From Bacteroidota bacterium (GTDB lineage Bacteria; Bacteroidota; Bacteroidia; Cytophagales; Cyclobacteriaceae): a DNA stretch of 64,000 nucleotides. The position numbers were made by a program, and so were the translations under genes. This document shows positions 56,737-64,000 of the stretch, in pieces; position 1 is the stretch's first letter; each line of letters starts with the position of its first letter. The notes below the pieces were generated by a model. It was not told where the DNA came from. It searched no databases and worked only from the letters and a program-made list of their open reading frames with translations. The stretch is from positions 62,001 to 126,000 of the forward strand of contig JAFDYT010000017.1 of NCBI GenBank assembly GCA_018266055.1, written 5' to 3'.

Positions 56737-57447
56737 TCACTTTCCCTGCGGTGAAAATAGCTGCTTTGAAAGCTCGCCACTGGTCGTCTCCGGATAAATG
56801 ACAAACAGGTTAGTATTCAATGGGGCACCAAGTTTGGCGATGTAGTAAATCACTCCGTCAATCAGGAACGCTAGCATTTTTCCTACATTTTGTTCGGTAA
56901 AAACCTGAAGACGCTTACCAGCTTCCGTATTTAATTTAACAACTACTGCTGTGGTACCCGGCTCCATTGAAAATTCGGTGAGATCTGATTTCAGAAAAGT
57001 AATGGACTGATTCGTTAAGAGATATAAATCATGATACTTATTTTTCTCAAACTGAAAAGCAAAGTATGAACCCGGAATAAAAATGGAGTCATAGTTTGGG
57101 CTGCGTCGCATGAGGTTTAAGCGAAATGTGTCTTTTGGGGCTACACAGAAATTATCCGTTCTCGTTGTTCTTCCTGCAACAGTAAGGGTATGTCGTTTGA
57201 CGTAATGAGTAATGTAATGCTCGTTGGCGGTATCGGAATAATTGATGGGCTTTTTAAAATACTCCGGATGCTCTTTTTCCAAAACTCGATTCACACGCCA
57301 GAGGCATAGCCTTACATTGCTCGTATCAATCACAGCAATCTTTATTTTATGATCAGGAAAGTCGCCACTCTCTTTTTTACCCTGGCTACAGGAATATAAA
57401 AAGCCCGTCAGTAATACAATTGTAAAAAGTATTTTTGTCGGCATCAT
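56737..57447 (-). CDS. Lipoprotein with SecD head-like C-terminal domain
   Basis: 236 residues, lipoprotein signal (VLLTGFLYSCSQG, lipobox cysteine near 20). The C-terminal third (EAGKRLQVFTEQNVGKMLAF and LIDGVIYYIAKLGAP) resembles the head subdomain of SecD/SecDF P1, but there are no membrane helices and so no translocase. Function unknown. A decayed copy of its 5' end lies downstream of this gene's neighbours at 58444-58583. Confidence 0.65.
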   Translation of the reverse strand: MMPTKILFTIVLLTGFLYSCSQGKKESGDFPDHKIKIAVIDTSNVRLCLWRVNRVLEKEHPEYFKKPINYSDTANEHYITHYVKRHTLTVAGRTTRTDNFCVAPKDTFRLNLMRRSPNYDSIFIPGSYFAFQFEKNKYHDLYLLTNQSITFLKSDLTEFSMEPGTTAVVVKLNTEAGKRLQVFTEQNVGKMLAFLIDGVIYYIAKLGAPLNTNLFVIYPETTSGELSKQLFSPQGK

Positions 57448-57480
57448 TATGTTTCAGGAATTACTTTTAGTCCGACGGAT

Positions 57481-57747
57481 CTATTGCTTTACTGATTCCG
57501 CTGTCGCTTTTTGCATCCGCTCGTTTGATTTTGCTAATGCATCAGCCATCATTGCTTCCCGCTGCTGTGCTACTTGTTGAACCTGCTTTAGTCTCTCCTC
57601 CAATCTATCGGCCATCATTGCATTTTCTCTGGCTATGCCTTGCTGCACAAATGCATAAATTAGCAATGTCATGTTAACTACAACCAGAATGACAATTACC
57701 ACGATGAGTTTTCGCTCACGCCCTGAAATTGTAGCTCTTTTTTCCAT
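57481..57747 (-). CDS. Small membrane protein with coiled coil, unknown
   Basis: 88 residues: basic N terminus, one membrane helix (about 14-35, LIVVIVILVVVNMTLLIYAF), then a charged coiled coil rich in Met, Ala and Gln. It lies 33 bases upstream of the SecD-head lipoprotein gene and 27 bases after the next gene, so the three form a likely operon. No family recognised. Confidence 0.55.
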   Translation of the reverse strand: MEKRATISGRERKLIVVIVILVVVNMTLLIYAFVQQGIARENAMMADRLEERLKQVQQVAQQREAMMADALAKSNERMQKATAESVKQ

Positions 57748-57774
57748 AGTATATGTTTTTGCGCAGCTAAAATA

Positions 57775-58248
57775 CTAAAACTGTGGTTTTTTGTTGGTCC
57801 ATATAATATTGTATCCATCAAAGCGGCTGTGAATCGTAGTCTTTAGACTATCAACCTGCATTGAACTCAGGTTTTCGTATTCTACTTCAAGTCCTTTTAT
57901 ATGATCGCCCAAACACCATGCTTTGAAAGTGACCTTTCGGTTGTGACTGGAAGTTACAGTAATAGATTGTCCGAATTCATTTTCATAACGGGTTAGACCA
58001 ATCTTACTGCCAATCTTTTGGAGTTTTAACTGAATTATTCTTTCGATGGGAAGTTTAACATCGCTCGTATTGATTTCCTTCACAGGTCCAATCGCAAAAC
58101 TATTTTTCACCATGCCAGCACGAATAATTTCCGAAAAATCCTTTGACCATTCATAATTGTCATCACGGGTAGTGAAGTAATAAAATCCCACTAAAGTAAT
58201 TGCAGCAGTTGCCACACATAAAGCAATAAGGGTAACTATCGATTTCAT
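57775..58248 (-). CDS. Single-pass membrane protein, unknown
   Basis: 157 residues: one N-terminal membrane helix (about 5-25) followed by a soluble domain of mixed strands and helices (LKLQKIGSKIGLTRYENEFG). It is probably the first gene of the small operon with the two genes above. No known domain. Confidence 0.55.
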   Translation of the reverse strand: MKSIVTLIALCVATAAITLVGFYYFTTRDDNYEWSKDFSEIIRAGMVKNSFAIGPVKEINTSDVKLPIERIIQLKLQKIGSKIGLTRYENEFGQSITVTSSHNRKVTFKAWCLGDHIKGLEVEYENLSSMQVDSLKTTIHSRFDGYNIIWTNKKPQF

Positions 58249-58443
58249 TTATTCAAATATACTATCGAGGTGGAAGTATAAATAATCCGCTAAATAGTCG
58301 GATTGAAATAAATCTGTAGTGAACAACTCCCAGAAAGAACTAAGGCAAAGCTCCAATAATCAACCGAAGGGTAACTGCATTGCCATTAAGTGGTGCGCCG
58401 CCCGAATTGTTGTAATTAATAACATCGTAGGTTAATACGCCAC

Positions 58444-58583
58444 AGGCATTAGCCATATTTTACTCGCGTCAATCACGGCAATCTTTATTTTATGATCAGG
58501 AAAGTCGCCACCCTCTTTTTTACCTTGGCTACAGGAATAAAAAGCCCGTCAGTAGCGCCATCGTTAGAAGTGCTTTCAGTTAT
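58444..58583 (-). pseudogene. Decayed 5' fragment of a paralogue of the SecD-head lipoprotein gene
   Basis: About 140 bases match 57305-57430 closely, including TTTATTTTATGATCAGGAAA and GCCCGTCAGTA, and correspond to the signal peptide and first residues of that lipoprotein. A 2-base loss (GGAATAAAAAG against GGAATATAAAAAG) breaks the frame, and nothing further of the gene follows. The rest of 58249-58635 shows no gene. Confidence 0.75.
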
Positions 58584-58635
58584 TCACGTTTAGGTCGCAT
58601 TGTTATATTTTTCATCCGGAAATAAATCCAAAGAA

Positions 58636-59079
58636 TCAACCACTCCTTTGATGGGTCCACAACCAAGCTTCTCCAATTTCATCGTCGTGAACTATTCCCG
58701 TAAAAATAAAATTATTCTTCTTAAGAACTTTTGTAGAAGCATTTGCCATGGGAGCGGTCTTGGCAACAATAGTGACATGAGAGTCAAATTGATACGCTAG
58801 TGAAATGAGCTCTTTGCAAGAAAAGGAGGCAATGCCCTGCCCCTCAAATTCCTTAAATGTCCAGTACGCCAATTCAACCTTGCCATTCTGTGGCTGCCCG
58901 ACAAAACCGCATGATCCAACTATATGCTTGTCCTTTACCACGAAGTACCCAATCCAAGGAATGTTAAACCCAATTTTAGGATAAAATTCTTCGTACATTT
59001 TTAATAACAATTGACAATCTCCGGATTGGTAGGCTTCCTTTGATTTGTCTTCGTCTAACAAGATTGGTTTTAAAATCAT
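58636..59079 (-). CDS. GNAT-family N-acetyltransferase
   Basis: 147 residues of the RimJ/RimL-like GNAT type. Features: GSCGFVGQPQNGKVELAYWT, the CoA loop FEGQGIASFSCKELI, and the C-terminal ANASTKVLKKNNFIFTG. It ends with EAWLWTHQRSG, tryptophans in the usual place. The acceptor is not predicted. Single gene. Confidence 0.88.
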   Translation of the reverse strand: MILKPILLDEDKSKEAYQSGDCQLLLKMYEEFYPKIGFNIPWIGYFVVKDKHIVGSCGFVGQPQNGKVELAYWTFKEFEGQGIASFSCKELISLAYQFDSHVTIVAKTAPMANASTKVLKKNNFIFTGIVHDDEIGEAWLWTHQRSG

Positions 59080-59188
59080 TTAAAAAAATTAATCCACTAA
59101 TCAAATAATGACACCACTCCAAATGATCACCTAAAGTGGTTGTAAAAATAAATCACAACTTAATCCATAACTCTTCATTCAACTATAA

Positions 59189-59881
59189 TCAATTCAAGGC
59201 TTTGATGATTATAGATTCCAACTGGTGATAAATATCGTCGGACGCTCCCAACACAACATCGTGTATTATGCCTTTTTCATCAATAATCATGTGTGTCGGG
59301 TAGGCTTCTATTCCCAACGCTTTGCATAGCTGCCCTGCATTGGCCACTTGTCTATAGTTAAACGTATGTTGAGAAAGAAATTTCTTTACACGATCCGAAT
59401 CGTTGAAGGTAAATCCCACGAAATTGAGTTGAGGATATTTAGCAGTGAGTTTATTTAGTTCAGGCATTTCTCTGATGCATGGCTGACAGCCGGTAAACCA
59501 GAAATTTAAAACAGTAATCTTTCCTAACAAATCACGCTGAGTCAGAGAAACTCCATCAATAGTAATAAGGTTAAATACAGGAAAAGCTGAGCCTTTCCAT
59601 CGATTTATCTGCTGACTTTCATTCGCTTCCCTTTCTCGCTCACTGATTGAGGGTCTGGACAAAATTACCTCGACTTTTCCATCCGCAGTTTCATTCTTTT
59701 GCATGCTAAAGCCCCCAAGGCTTACGAACGCAATCAGAGAATCTTTTGAAAATACCCTCCCCTGTTCATCTTTATAAATGATCGTGGGGTCATTAAGATT
59801 AAAGGATTGCGAATAACCAGCACTGGCATACGCGACCAATGAAAATAGTACGAATAGTCTCCAATAATTTCGAATTTGCAT
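59189..59881 (-). CDS. TlpA-like secreted thioredoxin-fold protein
   Basis: 230 residues: signal peptide (FVLFSLVAYASAGYSQ), an N-terminal domain of about 80 residues, then a thioredoxin fold with WFTGCQPCIREM (redox CxxC) and the cis-proline region EAYPTHMIID. Such periplasmic oxidoreductases of Bacteroidota reduce or isomerise disulfides or serve cytochrome biogenesis. No cytochrome genes lie nearby, so its partner is unknown. Confidence 0.9.
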   Translation of the reverse strand: MQIRNYWRLFVLFSLVAYASAGYSQSFNLNDPTIIYKDEQGRVFSKDSLIAFVSLGGFSMQKNETADGKVEVILSRPSISEREREANESQQINRWKGSAFPVFNLITIDGVSLTQRDLLGKITVLNFWFTGCQPCIREMPELNKLTAKYPQLNFVGFTFNDSDRVKKFLSQHTFNYRQVANAGQLCKALGIEAYPTHMIIDEKGIIHDVVLGASDDIYHQLESIIIKALN

Positions 59882-60040
59882 TTTCGTGATCCGATATTTT
59901 ACTTCCCTACAAGGAAGCTATTTCTAAATTTTTTACTTCGATCACAAACGGCCACACCAGGTAAAAGGTTATGGCAGAATTAAATGCAGTTTGAAATTTA
60001 GTCAGCGCAATACATTATCTTTTTGTCGGTATTTCATAAT

Positions 60041-60532
60041 TTATTTCTTTGCCGACAATTGCCTTGCGAGTTCGTCTAAGGTCATGGTGAATCCTCCCTG
60101 GAATCCCATAGCAATCATTTGCTCCATGCGTTCGAGTGATTCATTATAGATAGAAATCCGTACGGTGGTCAACCCGTTTGCTTCGCTGAAACTCAGATCC
60201 CAATCCGAGCCGGGCAAACTTGGGTTCGCATCTTTGTCGGCAAAGGCATTCAAGTATTTGAAATTTGTTTTTGGTGTGATCGATTTATATTGTTGCAGCG
60301 ACCAATGTTCCTGGCCTTCGGGACTTACCATGGCGTAAAATCTTTGGCCGCCTACTTTGAAGTCCATGACTTTCGTTTTCGACAGGTAAGGTTTAGGTGC
60401 CCACCATTGGTCAAGTATTTCTGCTTTGGTAAAGGCATCCCATACCAAATCAAGGGTTGCATCAAATTCTCTGTTTACAAAGACCGTCTTTGTTGCCTTG
60501 TCTACCGTGAAGTCGAATAATAGATTTTTCAT
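60041..60532 (-). CDS. SRPBCC (AHSA1-like) protein
   Basis: 163 residues of the START/AHSA1 ligand-binding fold, with [29 protein letters not shown] and the C-terminal helix [17 protein letters not shown]. Members bind hydrophobic ligands in a deep pocket. It overlaps the ArsR gene by 4 bases and belongs to the ArsR-SRPBCC pair common in bacteria; the ligand is unknown. Confidence 0.9.
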   Translation of the reverse strand: MKNLLFDFTVDKATKTVFVNREFDATLDLVWDAFTKAEILDQWWAPKPYLSKTKVMDFKVGGQRFYAMVSPEGQEHWSLQQYKSITPKTNFKYLNAFADKDANPSLPGSDWDLSFSEANGLTTVRISIYNESLERMEQMIAMGFQGGFTMTLDELARQLSAKK

Positions 60533-60849
60533 TTTTTTTGTTTTTTAAGGTTTGATAATACATCGTCTAACTGATTGAACCTGCGCTCCCAGATTTTTCT
60601 GAATTGCGCGAGCCACTTGTCTATCTCTTTCATTTTTTGAATTTCGAGCGAGTAGTAAATCTCGCGTCCCTGATATTCCGGTTTTACCATTTCGCATTCG
60701 GCCAGAATTTTCAGGTGCTTTGATACTGCTTGCCGGGTCATGTTAAAATTGTCGGCAATCGCATTGGGTGTCATGGCCTGCAAGGCGATTAACGTAATGA
60801 TCGCGCGCCGCGTCGGGTCGGCGATGGCTTGAAAAATATCTCTTCGCAT
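60529..60849 (-). CDS. ArsR-family transcriptional regulator
   Basis: 106 residues from the ATG at 60849. Winged helix with [20 protein letters not shown], the recognition helix [16 protein letters not shown] and a wing GREIYYSLE. The metal-binding ELCV box of true arsenic sensors is absent, so it likely belongs to the non-metal ArsR group paired with SRPBCC proteins. An upstream ATG at 60900 would lie inside the operator and promoter and is rejected. Cotranscribed with the SRPBCC gene. Confidence 0.9.
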   Translation of the reverse strand: MRRDIFQAIADPTRRAIITLIALQAMTPNAIADNFNMTRQAVSKHLKILAECEMVKPEYQGREIYYSLEIQKMKEIDKWLAQFRKIWERRFNQLDDVLSNLKKQKK

Positions 60850-60871
60850 ACGTTGTTTGTTTTTAGTTAAG

Positions 60872-60916
60872 AAACCAATCGGTTGCAAATATATATGCAA
60901 CTAATTGGTTTCGCAA
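60872..60916 (-). promoter_or_regulatory. Promoter and overlapping operator of the ArsR-SRPBCC operon
   Basis: On the minus strand: TTG at 60914-60916, 20 bases, then TATATTTG at 60886-60893, an exact TAnnTTTG box. A near-perfect palindrome runs from 60872 to 60911 (arms AAACCAATCGGTTGCA and its mirror, 14 of 16 positions matching, 8-base centre) and covers the -7 box, as expected of an autorepressor site. Confidence 0.75.
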
Positions 60917-61040
60917 TAATATCAATGATTTATTTTTGATGATTCTTCCTCCTCCATACAAACCGCCACGGCGGAATAATTCATTAAAAAAATAGCCACG
61001 CTTATTTTCTGCGTCGAGTGGTATTCTAAAAAAGAATAAT

Positions 61041-61531
61041 GCTTTTGTTCCGCGGAGAGACCTTTATGAATTCGCTATCTGCCCAAAGGCGGCGGAAGTG
61101 ATCTGATTTTGGCAGCATAACGTCAGTGCCGTCGGAAAGACTATAAAGAATTCTCCAGCGCGCTCCGGAATGCTGAAGACATCTACAGCCGGAGGAAAAG
61201 CTTTTCAGCATGCTGGAGACGTCAACCGCATGCCGGAGATGTCTTCCGCCGGCGGAAAAGCTATCCAGAATTCTCCAGAGCTCTCCAGAATGCCGGAGAC
61301 ATCTACAGCATGCTGGAGATATCAACCGCCTGCCGGAGATATCAACCGCCTGCTGGAGACATCAATCGCCTGCTGGAGACATCAACCGCCTGCTGGAGAC
61401 ATCAACCGCCTGCTGGAGACATCATTCGCCTGCTGGAGACATCTTCAGCAGGCTGGAGACATCTGCAGCATGCTGGAGATGTCTAAATCTGAAAAAAGGC
61501 CATTTCCAGCCAGAAAAAGGCATTTTCAACC
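61041..61531. repeat. Tandem array of 20-bp units with 120-bp higher-order structure
   Basis: Units of 20 bases, consensus near ATCAACCGCCTGCTGGAGAC, keep perfect phase from about 61081 to 61480 (20 units); weaker phased copies extend to 61041 and, with a different motif (AGAAAAAGGCATTTTCAACC), to 61531. The central eight units are nearly identical. Blocks at 61141 and 61261 match over 50 bases, showing a 120-base (six-unit) period. As 20 is not a multiple of three, frames cycle every 60 bases; the open frames over it are not taken as genes. There are no spacers, so it is not a CRISPR. Confidence 0.92.
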
Positions 61532-61656
61532 AAACGTGAGACGGTATTTTCTGGAAAAGTGACTATAAATCGGCGCAATAGCCCTGTTTTTGAATGACTG
61601 AGGTCAAGTCCCGGGCTTGGTGATCTCCGGCTGGCGTCATGGTGCAACCGGCGAGG

Positions 61657-62076
61657 TCAGCCCTCCAGCCCTACCCGAATGGCGGCTTCCAATACCTTTA
61701 TGTCGATGTCGCTGAGGGTTTTGAACCGGATACAGTAGCCGGTCACGCTGGCCTTGCCGAGCGTCTTGCCGAATTTTTTCTGCAAATAGGTCTTGTCGTC
61801 GAGGCCAAGGATATATACGGAGATTCCGGTTTTGTTAGCGCTAAGGCCAACCTGATAAAATTCCTTCTCCGATCCGTCGGCATAGTGAATGGTACGGAGT
61901 CCGTACCCTATGCCCGGATTGGTCACTATTTTGCCTTCGCTGTTTTTGCCGTCGGTAAACCAGAGCTTACACTTCGGCGATACCTTCAGTACCAACTTGT
62001 GCAGCGCTTGCATGTCGCCGACTTTGGTGTCGGGCAGGCCAGCGAGGTATTGTTTGATTTCTTCTTTTACAGTCAC
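61657..62076 (-). CDS. DUF1801-domain protein
   Basis: 139 residues, GTG start. Shows the DUF1801 plan: LHKLVLKVSPKCKLWFTDGK, then YGLRTIHYADGSEKEFYQVG, and the end GYCIRFKTLSDIDIKVLEAA. Not closely similar to the DUF1801 gene at 48294. Single gene, with the 20-bp array downstream and 62 bases separating it from the BNR lipoprotein upstream. Function unknown. Confidence 0.82.
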   Translation of the reverse strand: MTVKEEIKQYLAGLPDTKVGDMQALHKLVLKVSPKCKLWFTDGKNSEGKIVTNPGIGYGLRTIHYADGSEKEFYQVGLSANKTGISVYILGLDDKTYLQKKFGKTLGKASVTGYCIRFKTLSDIDIKVLEAAIRVGLEG

Positions 62077-62138
62077 GTCAGTGAAGGTGCCAATTTTTTG
62101 TCACTCCTCAAAATGACGGGAGCTGATCGTGCAGCTGT

Positions 62139-63194
62139 TTAACATCCGCCGTTTTTGCGCAACGCAAACACGGTGTTGCCGAAGACGGTGAGGTTAAAAA
62201 CTTTATCGTCGATGGAAGGAAAGATCAGCGTCCAGGTTTTGCCGTTGTCCATGGACTTGTATATACCGTCAGGATGTCCACAGAAAAAAGAATTGCCGGC
62301 CTGAACCACAGATGAAATCAGCGGACTTGCCGGCATGCCAAGATCTATCGGTTGCCATGTTTTTCCACCATCGTAGGAAGTGCGCACACGTCTTATTTTT
62401 TGCGCGTCGTTATAGGTAATGGCGGCAAAGCCATCGTGAATAACTTCTACGGCAATCCCCACTCCTCCTTCGCTGATGACTGGCATCCAGGTTTCGCCGT
62501 TATCGGCGGAGCGCAAAATTCCTACATCGCTTGTGGCGAGCAGCACATTGCCTGAAGCGACTACTTTCATCACCCAACCGCCGCGATGCACCTGCTTCCA
62601 GGTTTTGCCGGCGTTGGCCGATTTAAACAGACCATTTTCACTGCCGATAAAAACAACTCCATTTTCATGTTCAAAAATTGTCCGCACCTCTTTGATGTTC
62701 ACATTTGGATAGACCGGAGTCCACACGTTGGTGCCGGTAGCACGATAAAAGAATTTTCCGGCAGAGGTGAAAGCATACATACCTTTCCTGGCGGGTGCCA
62801 TACTTACGTGATCCACTCCAAACTTTTCCTTTTCCCAATAGGTATTTCCTAAATACAATTTGCTGTGGAATACTCCATTGTCAGAGCGCAAATAAAATCC
62901 ACCGGCCTGTGCAATGAAATCGCTGAATTGTACAGCCGGATCTAAGCCCATGCTGATGTCGTCCCAGGTTTGTCCGCCGTCGGCGGATTTAATCACCAGG
63001 TTTACACCTCCCACCGACGAAGTATTGGAATTGTCAAAACCAGAAAAAATACCGGCCGTAGCTACTTTGGGTGCGCCCGCCTTCTTTGTTATGGAAGGTT
63101 CCGCTTTCCCTGACGACAAAGTCTTGCGCGAATTGTCGCACGACGCGCCCAAGGCAATAATAAGCACCGAAAAAAGCAGGAGGTTGTTTTTCAT
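62139..63194 (-). CDS. BNR/sortilin-like beta-propeller lipoprotein
   Basis: 351 residues from the ATG at 63194 (the frame opens at 63239). Lipoprotein signal LLLFSVLIIALGASC. The rest is a beta-propeller with repeated Asp-box motifs such as KSADGGQTWDDI, KSANAGKTWKQV, RSADNGETWMPV, SYDGGKTWQPI and KSMDNGKTWTLI, at about 45-60 residue spacing. These occur in sialidases and sortilin-like proteins; the catalytic arginines of sialidases are not evident, so a binding role is more likely. Confidence 0.88.
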   Translation of the reverse strand: MKNNLLLFSVLIIALGASCDNSRKTLSSGKAEPSITKKAGAPKVATAGIFSGFDNSNTSSVGGVNLVIKSADGGQTWDDISMGLDPAVQFSDFIAQAGGFYLRSDNGVFHSKLYLGNTYWEKEKFGVDHVSMAPARKGMYAFTSAGKFFYRATGTNVWTPVYPNVNIKEVRTIFEHENGVVFIGSENGLFKSANAGKTWKQVHRGGWVMKVVASGNVLLATSDVGILRSADNGETWMPVISEGGVGIAVEVIHDGFAAITYNDAQKIRRVRTSYDGGKTWQPIDLGMPASPLISSVVQAGNSFFCGHPDGIYKSMDNGKTWTLIFPSIDDKVFNLTVFGNTVFALRKNGGC

Positions 63195-63381
63195 AGTCAT
63201 GAAACGTTGAATACCGTTGGAATTTGAAAGTAGAGTCATAGGGATGGAGTGTTTAAAGTTAGCCGATATTTAGGTCAAACGTACTACGCCCGAACGCCGA
63301 ACCTTGAAAATAGATTGTAAAAAAGTGTTAAACCAAGTGTAAATTCATTTTTGAGCACTGTAAACTCAATACTTTTGCAGG

Positions 63382-64000
63382 ATGAAACGCACGTATCTGA
63401 TCGGCGGTGGGCTTGCGGTGTGCTCCCTTTTTCTTTTTGCTTTTGCGCTGAACCGGATTCCCGGCAAGGAGAATTTTAATGAAACGCGGGCCAAGCTCGT
63501 CATTCGCAACGTAGGGCATCAGTTGCTGCTGCGGGCGGGCGACTCCACGTCAAGAATATTGCCTGTAAAACAAATCAGCTCGGGGCAGTTTCAGCTCGAG
63601 TTTCAGCACCAGTTTTCCTTTAAGCCCGACACCTTGGTAAAAATCGTGATGCAAAACCTGGCCGCCAATCATTTGCCTGTAAATTACCTGGTGAGTGTGC
63701 TGGATTGCGACACGCGCGAAGTAGTATATGGTTTTGAAATTAACCCGCAAAACAACAACCTGATTTCGTGCAAAGGGCGCACGCAGCCGAGCGGATGTTA
63801 CACCATTCAGATTGCCTTTGTTGACTTTGAGGCAACTCCAAAAGCTAATCCTGCCATTTATTTGTACGCGGCGGTTGCAGTGTCGCTTTCGTTGCTTGCC
63901 TTTATCGGCTACAGTTACCGTAAGGAAAAACAAAACGTCCGCCCGATCAATCTGCAGAATGCAATATCACTTGGTCAGTATCTTTTCCTTAGCGACCAGC
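63382..64000 (+). CDS. Probable membrane-anchored winged-helix regulator, cut by right edge
   Basis: About 206 residues readable from the ATG at 63382: an N-terminal membrane helix (LAVCSLFLFAFAL), an extracytoplasmic domain of about 135 residues with a few cysteines, a second membrane helix (YLYAAVAVSLSLLAFIGY), and then NAISLGQYLFLSDQ at the edge. That last stretch resembles the first strands of OmpR/PhoB-type winged-helix domains, and the layout is known from ToxR-like regulators of Bacteroidota. The DNA-binding part is off the window, so the call is provisional. Confidence 0.65.
   Translation, partial: MKRTYLIGGGLAVCSLFLFAFALNRIPGKENFNETRAKLVIRNVGHQLLLRAGDSTSRILPVKQISSGQFQLEFQHQFSFKPDTLVKIVMQNLAANHLPVNYLVSVLDCDTREVVYGFEINPQNNNLISCKGRTQPSGCYTIQIAFVDFEATPKANPAIYLYAAVAVSLSLLAFIGYSYRKEKQNVRPINLQNAISLGQYLFLSDQ

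Noticed and set aside
61081..61480. CRISPR array
   Set aside because: The 20-bp units follow each other directly without unique spacers, and no cas genes are present.
61026..61562. Open frames on both strands over the 20-bp array as genes
   Set aside because: A 20-base period cycles through frames every 60 bases, and the open frames follow from the absence of stop trinucleotides in the unit; no start signal or family similarity.

Overview
The window looks like chromosomal DNA of a Bacteroidota member, most likely of the Cytophagales type. The reasons are promoter-like TTG/TTTG boxes spaced 18-21 bp from TAnnTTTG boxes, a short NuoG lacking the molybdopterin domain, a methionine synthase split into two genes, lipoprotein signals, and arrays of PadR-regulated FtsX-type permeases. 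The genus cannot be fixed from sequence alone. No rRNA, tRNA, phage, transposase or CRISPR was seen.

Layout. 1-3.05 kb: split methionine synthase (metH, cut by the left edge) read leftward behind a SAM-I riboswitch. 3.1-4.5 kb: Ppx/GppA phosphatase and a CBS-pair protein. 4.5-17.7 kb: a complete nuoA-N operon for respiratory complex I, read leftward and interrupted between nuoF and nuoG by a 472-bp element with terminal inverted repeats, a 4-bp target duplication and one four-helix-bundle gene. 17.8-24.8 kb: housekeeping genes (HU, zinc alcohol dehydrogenase, groES-groEL, TerB-like protein, and an aconitase with a histone-H1-like lysine/alanine tail). 24.8-26.75 kb: three tandem Uma2 genes on an exact 648-bp period. 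26.8-32.1 kb: ADP-ribosylglycohydrolase lipoprotein, histidine kinase, a frameshifted secreted protein, alpha/beta hydrolase, small membrane protein.

32.1-34.6 kb is a repeat-rich island: thirty in-phase 21-bp repeats with a 105-bp higher order, an Fn3 protein gene, and a cluster of palindromic repeats related to the ends of the nuo element. 34.6-45.5 kb: a PadR regulator followed by four overlapping large permease genes without an ATPase. They share a near-identical 5' module but have diverged bodies. 45.7-48.7 kb: MASE1 histidine kinase, a tiny secreted Lys/Asp protein, an acetyltransferase and a DUF1801 protein. 48.7-54.8 kb: a complete TolC-HlyD-ATPase-ATPase-permease-permease exporter. 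55.1-56.7 kb: a YCII (DGPF) protein with an ECF42-type sigma factor.

56.7-60.9 kb: small lipoproteins and membrane proteins with a decayed paralogue fragment, an acetyltransferase, a TlpA-like thioredoxin, and an ArsR-SRPBCC pair with a clear operator over its promoter. 61.0-61.5 kb: a second repeat array, 20-bp units with a 120-bp higher order, not compatible with a reading frame. 61.6-64 kb: DUF1801 protein, BNR/sortilin-like lipoprotein, and the start of a probable membrane-anchored winged-helix regulator cut by the right edge.

Most worth following: the four-helix-bundle element inside nuo, the H1-tailed aconitase, the two hierarchical repeat arrays, the orphan permease array with its homogenised 5' module, and the Uma2 triplication.
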